Of a stretch of 64,000 nt of DNA, positions 59,864-64,000 are shown one piece after another. The DNA is from Rhododendron vialii. Lineage: Eukaryota; Streptophyta; Magnoliopsida; Ericales; Ericaceae. How positions within the stretch are numbered: position 1 is the first letter of the stretch; each line of letters begins with the position of its first letter. The stretch is from positions 34,777,501 through 34,841,500 of the forward strand of contig NC_080568.1 in assembly GCF_030253575.1 (NCBI RefSeq). Reading direction: 5' to 3'. The position numbers and the translations under genes are program-made. Below the pieces are notes generated by a model. The model was not told the DNA's origin. It made no database searches and saw only the letters and a program-made list of their open reading frames with translations.

Positions 59864-61012
59864 ATCAACTTGTCTTGTGTGGAGGCCCACACCCTTGTGT
59901 TTTATTAGGTAGATTTTTATATAATCTATATACACTCCTTAGGCACTCCCAACCTTAGGAGCTTCTAGGTGCCTCCGCTCCCCCACACCCGCTCCCGCTT
60001 CCGCTCCCGCCCCCGCTTCGTGCTACTAAGCTTGCTACATAGATTCTGTTGATATCACTGTTTTCTTTTTTCTTTTCACTTATGGCAGTTCTTGTCCTTG
60101 ATTTACTTCTTTATTGAGTTATCTTGATTTGGCCTCCTTGTTCTCTTGTTGTGTAAATCTTCTGACCAAACTTGTAGGTAGAGTTGGATAAGAGGAATCA
60201 GATGATTAGTGAGAACTTCTATATTCGAGGAGATGGTACTGTAAGTACTCCATATTAGTGAGAATTTGTATTGCTGGTTTGACGGTTGACCGTTTACACT
60301 TCAGAGCGCTTTTTACTTCTCTGAAGAATTTTTGTCAACCTTGTTTGGAGGTGCTGGCTTCACCATTGTAGATATGGTTATATACAGCAGACAGATTCAG
60401 AATCGTTCTCAGAACATAACCATGTCTCGGTGAGTACTGATTTAAAATGATCAGTTTTTATTTAAGCAAATTGGCTTGCATTCCAGTTTTTCCTTTATCG
60501 TGTTAACCTTGTGGACGTATTCTGGTTGTAAACTTTTTGTACATGCACAGGGAAGTTGATAAATTTTGATGGACGTGTTTGACTTATCAATGTTCCATTA
60601 CTGCGCCTGTGACCTCTGATAGTTGGAACTCAATGAATGTTACCAAACGACAGCGAAAACATATTGGCAAATGAATTTTTCTTCGCTAAAAACCATGGTA
60701 GCTTGATCAATGATTTAATAGGATGGATGCGAAAGAACATACTCTTTAGCTGAAGATTTTGTCAACATCAAATAAATATACAATGTTTATTATTCATATC
60801 TTTCATAACCTTTAAATGATTCCTGACAAAGCATGGGTGTCGATTTTTCTTTTTTTTTTCGTTTGAAAAATGTCATAACTGCTGCGTTTTACATATGATT
60901 CTCTAATGGATGCCTCTTGTTTTTTTGGATCACGACCTATACTATATTACTAGCTATTAGGCGATGGATACGAGCTGCATTCAGCCAATTTGCTTGTGTT
61001 GTTCATCAATGA

Positions 61013-62256
61013 AATTTTTGGTGCTTTGACGGACCAGGTATGGCAGCTAACTCCCGAGTTTCCAAATCTTAAGAACGATATCATGTAATGTAACCTATTA
61101 GTATGAGGGAGGAACCATGAACTTTGTTTGCTGCCGAGGTATTTGATGGAAGCATGAAGTTATAACTTATAAATATCCCCGCCAAAATTCATTAGATATT
61201 TGTTTTGAAGGTAGTCGTGTTTTTTTTTTTTTGATAGTCAAATACCCCAGTAGGTAATGGATTTTGAAAATCACTTCGTTTTGTAGACGCCTTTCGGAGG
61301 TTTATTTTGGGCATAATCTCTATTATGTTGTCTGATTTGTTTCCTTGTAGTGTGGATGTCCATGGATTTGATAGCGGAGGTGGAATACATGTACACAATG
61401 AGGCGAAATTAATTACTCTACTATTTTCTGGTACTCAATATTTAACCAACTTACTAGATTGTCAATGAGTTTTTTTAATTCATGAAAATGTTTTGAATTT
61501 TTTCTTGAAAAAATGTACTCCATTTTCAAGTCCTTGTTTATTGAATGGTACAAATAATTTTGGGACGATGGTTATTTTTTTATTTATTAATGCAATTGAA
61601 ACCTATTTCAAAGCAATATGATGCACGAGACCACATGAGATACATGTGGCTTGCACACGAACGAGACAACATTGGATGTATTCATGCCCCAATATATATA
61701 TATATTTTTTAATGTTGTGTCACAATCCATACACTTTTTCTTTTTCTCTCTCTATTTGCAATAGCCAGAGTTCGGGGAGTTTGGACTAAATTTACAACTG
61801 ATTAATTTTTGTATTATTTTTTTCTTATCTGAATTTTTTTGTTTGCTTCAAATATTTGGGAATCGGGGAGGGGGATAGTTATATCTATCCTGCCCCTCCC
61901 CGTTGCCATCCTAGTGTGTTGAAAAAAAAAAAAAAGAATTTTTTTTTCTTTTTTGGCAAGCACCACTACTTAAAACTAGTTAAAGTGTGAAATCATTTTG
62001 TGTAGGGATTAGAATGCCAAAGATGCCCGGTTCACCCTTCGATTTTTAACTTACACTCCTTATAATTTCATCATTTTTAACTTGTACCTCCTGCACATTA
62101 TTGGATGCTCACACCCATTGAACTTTGAAACAAAGTGAAAACGTGAAATTTATTAAATGAAAAGGTAAAATGACCAAAAATCCATCCGAAAACCCTGGCC
62201 CACCAATCAATTGGTTCAGACTTATAGGTGTCCCCTTTTCGTGGTTGACATGCAAT
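61013..62256. other. Spacer behind METTL-2, duplicate of 33.5-35.2 kb
   Basis: Aligns with the region behind METTL-1 minus the long-inverted-repeat MITE. It contains no gene. The junction to ANK3's 5' flank is interrupted by a hAT-like element from 62257. Confidence 0.6.
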
Positions 62257-62463
62257 TGGGGATGGCAATCCCAGCCGTCCCACCCCGCCCCAAATGGATT
62301 GGGGATTCGGGGATTTTTCGGGGATCGGGTAAGGGATGGGGATAATTTTTTTTAAAAAATGGAAAACGGGTAAGGGATGGGTATGAGTCTGTCCCCGCCC
62401 CATCCCCATCCCCGCCCCGCCCCGCCCCGTTTGTGTGTGTGTGTGTGTGTATATATATACACA

Positions 62464-62699
62464 CTCCCTCCGACTCAAAATATTTGGTATTTTTCGATAT
62501 AAGCGCCGTTCTTTAAACTCTTATATTTCTCAATTTATGATATTTTTTATAATTTTGAAAACTTTGTATTATAGATCTAATCGAGAACTATCTAACAAGA
62601 TCCATATTGCATATTGTTGGAGATTCATATTGAAAGATACAAACGATTGAAAACTGACACATATATCGAAAAAGTCCAAATAATATGGGACGGAGAGAG
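62464..62699. mobile_element. Stowaway-like MITE nested in the hAT-like element
   Basis: Left ctccctccgactcaaaatattt and right the complement of ctctctccgtcccatattattt are inverted repeats of the CTCCCTCCG type. The right side is followed by TA (62700-62701). It has the same 236-bp length as the MITE at 6101. Confidence 0.75.
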
Positions 62700-62740
62700 T
62701 AAAATAAATAAGTTATATACATAAATGAAAATTATATAGG

Positions 62741-62745
<5 letters not shown>

Positions 62746-62779
<34 letters not shown>
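62746..62779. repeat. (AT)n microsatellite
   Basis: A 34-base AT dinucleotide run, interrupted only after 62779. Confidence 0.9.
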
Positions 62780-62783
<4 letters not shown>

Positions 62784-63431
62784 TATATAAAAGTGAAGAA
62801 GAAAGAAAGAAACTAAATCTCACTGTCAATTAACATAGAAGTAATTGAATTCACTTACCATGGATAGAAGATTAATAGAAAAAAGAGCTCAAATCGATAG
62901 TTCTAGTTAGATAAATATTGTTCACATCAAATAAATATTGTTCACGTCGGATACTCATTAAATAGCGTCGTGTTGAGAGACTAAGAAACGAAGCTTTAAA
63001 GAGCTTTGCGTGTGTTGTTTGTTCTTGGCGTCTTGCTGCAGGAGGGATACCGGATTAAGAATACCGGTTTTGTCTGTGGTTTCAGTTGGATCCCCGATTC
63101 CCCACGGGGATCCCCGTTCCCCGTTTGGAAAGGGGATGGAGGGTAAAAATAATTCCCCGGTGGGGATCGGGAAGGGGATGGGGATGGATTTGGATTCGAA
63201 GATTGAGGACGGGGACAGTGGTATCCACCCCTTACCCGCCCCATTGCCAACCCTACATGCAGTCGGAATCTTCCAGAAATGCATCCTTGGCTTGTAGTAG
63301 CCTTTTCCATTTTGATGCAGTTTTTCCCTTACTCCACATGATTAACTACTTCTTGCATTCATTATTGTTCTTCGAGTTAGTAAAATTCTCCTTTTTTCTC
63401 TCATTAAAGAAGAAAGCATAAATATTTCAAT

Positions 63432-64000
63432 ATGGAGAGAGAAGACATGGGGAGAATGTAGGATCAAGCGCTTACCATCTTACCAAAACTCGCAAGTAGT
63501 GGTAAAAGCGCAACTCTATTTTCTTATACCATAGCGTAGCAGGCCCCAAGCACCACGGTTCGACCCGCGTGGGCAGGATGCTGGCCCGCGACCAACAATC
63601 CCCCCCCAGCACCTGCCCGCAAGCAGCATGCCATCCAGGGGAGTCGAACCCGCGACCTTAGCTTTGATACCACTTGTAGGATCAAGCGCTTACCATCTTA
63701 CCAAAACCCGCAGGTAGTGGTAAAAGCGCAACTCTATTTCCTTATACCATAGCGTAGCAGGCCCCAAGCGCCACGGTTCAACCCGCGTAGGCAGGATGCT
63801 GGCCCGCGACCAACAGAGAAGGCTCTATCAAGCTTGTTTGAGTGGGAGTGTCCCAGCTTTAGACGCGTTGATTGAAGAAGATCAACTTATTCTCGACCGA
63901 GTTAGCTCACTAACATGCTTCTCCGATGACACCCCCTTGCACGTAGCAGCATTGCGCGGTCATTTGGACTTCACAAAAGCCTTCTAGCTCAGAAACCAAA
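63432..64000 (+). pseudogene. ANK3: third ankyrin gene, disrupted first exon, cut by window end
   Basis: The leader and start match ANK1/ANK2 (atatttcaatATGGAGAGAG), with one codon (Asn2) missing. After eight codons the exon is interrupted by a TRIM element (63457-63815) and resumes at 63821 with RLYQACLSGSVPALDALIEE. Downstream the frame continues through the first ankyrin repeat to HLDFTKAF, where one base is missing relative to ANK1/ANK2 (GCCTTCTAG for GCCCTTCTAG, about 63981), giving a TAG at 63985-63987. With an insertion and a frameshift it is very probably dead. It is closer to ANK2 than to ANK1 (shared PALDALIE, LTCFSDDTPLHVAALRG). The later exons lie beyond the window. Confidence 0.85.
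63457..63815 (-). mobile_element. TRIM/SMART-like miniature LTR element in ANK3 exon 1
   Basis: Fossil LTR element of 359 bp. Two 141-bp direct repeats, 63457-63597 and 63675-63815 (plus strand tgtaggatc...gaccaaca), flank a 77-bp centre. The target duplication gagaa lies at 63452-63456 and 63816-63820. It is oriented minus: beside the right LTR the minus strand reads TGGTATCAAAGC, matching the initiator-Met tRNA primer site, and beside the left LTR is a G-run polypurine tract. No coding capacity, as expected for TRIMs; it looks structurally whole. The LTRs differ at 6 of 141 sites, all transitions (about 4.3%, or roughly 1.6 My at an assumed 1.3e-8 per site per year; methylation may inflate this). 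Confidence 0.92.

Larger units (their letters stand above)
53873..60035. mobile_element. Compound insertion in METTL-2 intron 6 (host of the TR-GAG element)
   Basis: METTL-1 reads ccttgctatacatagattc at this point; METTL-2 has ccttgctat then foreign DNA until cttgctacatagattc. The foreign DNA is 53873-54363 plus 59864-60035 (about 0.66 kb) with the LTR element inside. A cttgcta duplication at the borders is possible. Its left part has the gggagct repeat and the right part cycles cccgctcccgcttccgctcc. Class not assigned. Confidence 0.6.
52107..61012 (+). pseudogene. METTL-2: 5'-truncated copy of the m3C methyltransferase gene
   Basis: Homology to METTL-1 begins abruptly in the middle of exon 3. 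Exon equivalents: 52107-52174 (partial), 52893-53000, 53214-53285, 53392-53442, 60178-60240, 60305-60429 and 60961-61012, all with unchanged lengths. Exons 1, 2 and the SAM motif I half of exon 3 are absent, so no active enzyme is possible. The donor after exon 5 is changed from GT to AT (53286-53287). The remaining exons keep open frames and the ending RRWIRAAFSQF with its stop. Amino-acid changes are few (for example LILLN for LILQN, and YSRQI for YGRQI). The 6.7-kb gap between exon 6 and exon 7 comes from a compound insertion at about 53873-60035. The sequence left of 52107 is ANK 5' flank, not METTL. Confidence 0.9.
62257..63255. mobile_element. hAT-like non-autonomous element upstream of ANK3
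   Basis: Ends tggggatggcaat and the complement of tagggttggcaat (11 of 13 match) with flanking 8-mers catgcaat (62249-62256) and catgcagt (63256-63263). The TAGGG.TGGCAAT terminus is a familiar hAT form. GGGGATGGGG-like arms lie at both ends. The interior was enlarged by a nested Stowaway-like MITE (62464-62699) and an (AT)n run (62746-62779). No transposase. Confidence 0.75.

Noticed and set aside
63532-63566. Pol III A-box and B-box-like words in the TRIM LTR (tagcgtagcagg and ggttcgaccc)
   Set aside because: The start-to-start spacing is only 25 bases, too short for an internal Pol III promoter, and they lie opposite to the element's orientation. Probably coincidence.

Overview
The window is nuclear DNA from a flowering plant, most likely a core eudicot; I cannot place it further. 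The evidence is spliced genes with GT-AG introns and 5'UTR introns, telo-box/TATA promoters, plant-type protein families (PGG-domain ankyrin proteins, plant-length TIM23, NMT1 and eIF4A) and a dense load of MITEs, hAT-like elements, LINE remnants, solo LTRs and miniature LTR elements.

Left third (1-21 kb), ordinary housekeeping genes. Translation initiation factor eIF4A lies on the minus strand (coding 2163-5431 in four exons, with a long 5'UTR intron back to a leader near 7.76-7.89 kb). N-myristoyltransferase NMT1 is divergently oriented on the plus strand (9527-10852, one coding exon, 5'UTR intron). TIM23 of the mitochondrial inner-membrane translocase is on the minus strand (17187-17741, one exon). 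Between them lie MITEs (6.1, 15.1, 16.6 and 20.0 kb) and stretches where I recognise no gene.

Right two thirds (21-64 kb), a decayed tandem segmental duplication built from two neighbouring genes: a membrane ankyrin-repeat/PGG protein (ANK) and a METTL2/6/8-TRM140 family tRNA m3C methyltransferase (METTL). The order is ANK1 (21449-24279, intact), METTL-1 (25782-33525, nine exons, intact), ANK2 (35737-41246, same exon plan but one in-frame stop in the PGG domain), relics of ANK flanks without a gene (48.7-50.3 kb), METTL-2 (52107-61012, missing exons 1-2 and part of 3), and ANK3 (from 63432, cut by the window edge; its first exon is interrupted by a 359-bp TRIM element and it also has a frameshift).

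Mobile elements distinguish the copies and give relative ages. METTL-1 carries a solo LTR nested inside another solo LTR in its last intron. ANK2 intron 1 carries a 1.36-kb hAT-type element. METTL-2 carries a 5.5-kb gag-only LTR element (TR-GAG-like) inside an older insertion. A LINE-like retroinsertion with a 16-bp target duplication, itself split by a solo LTR, occupies 44.5-47.6 kb. I found no CRISPR array, viral operon or prokaryote-type system. The most notable items are the METTL-ANK array with its junctions, the single-stop ANK2, the exon-splitting TRIM and the transit-peptide-like leader of METTL-1.
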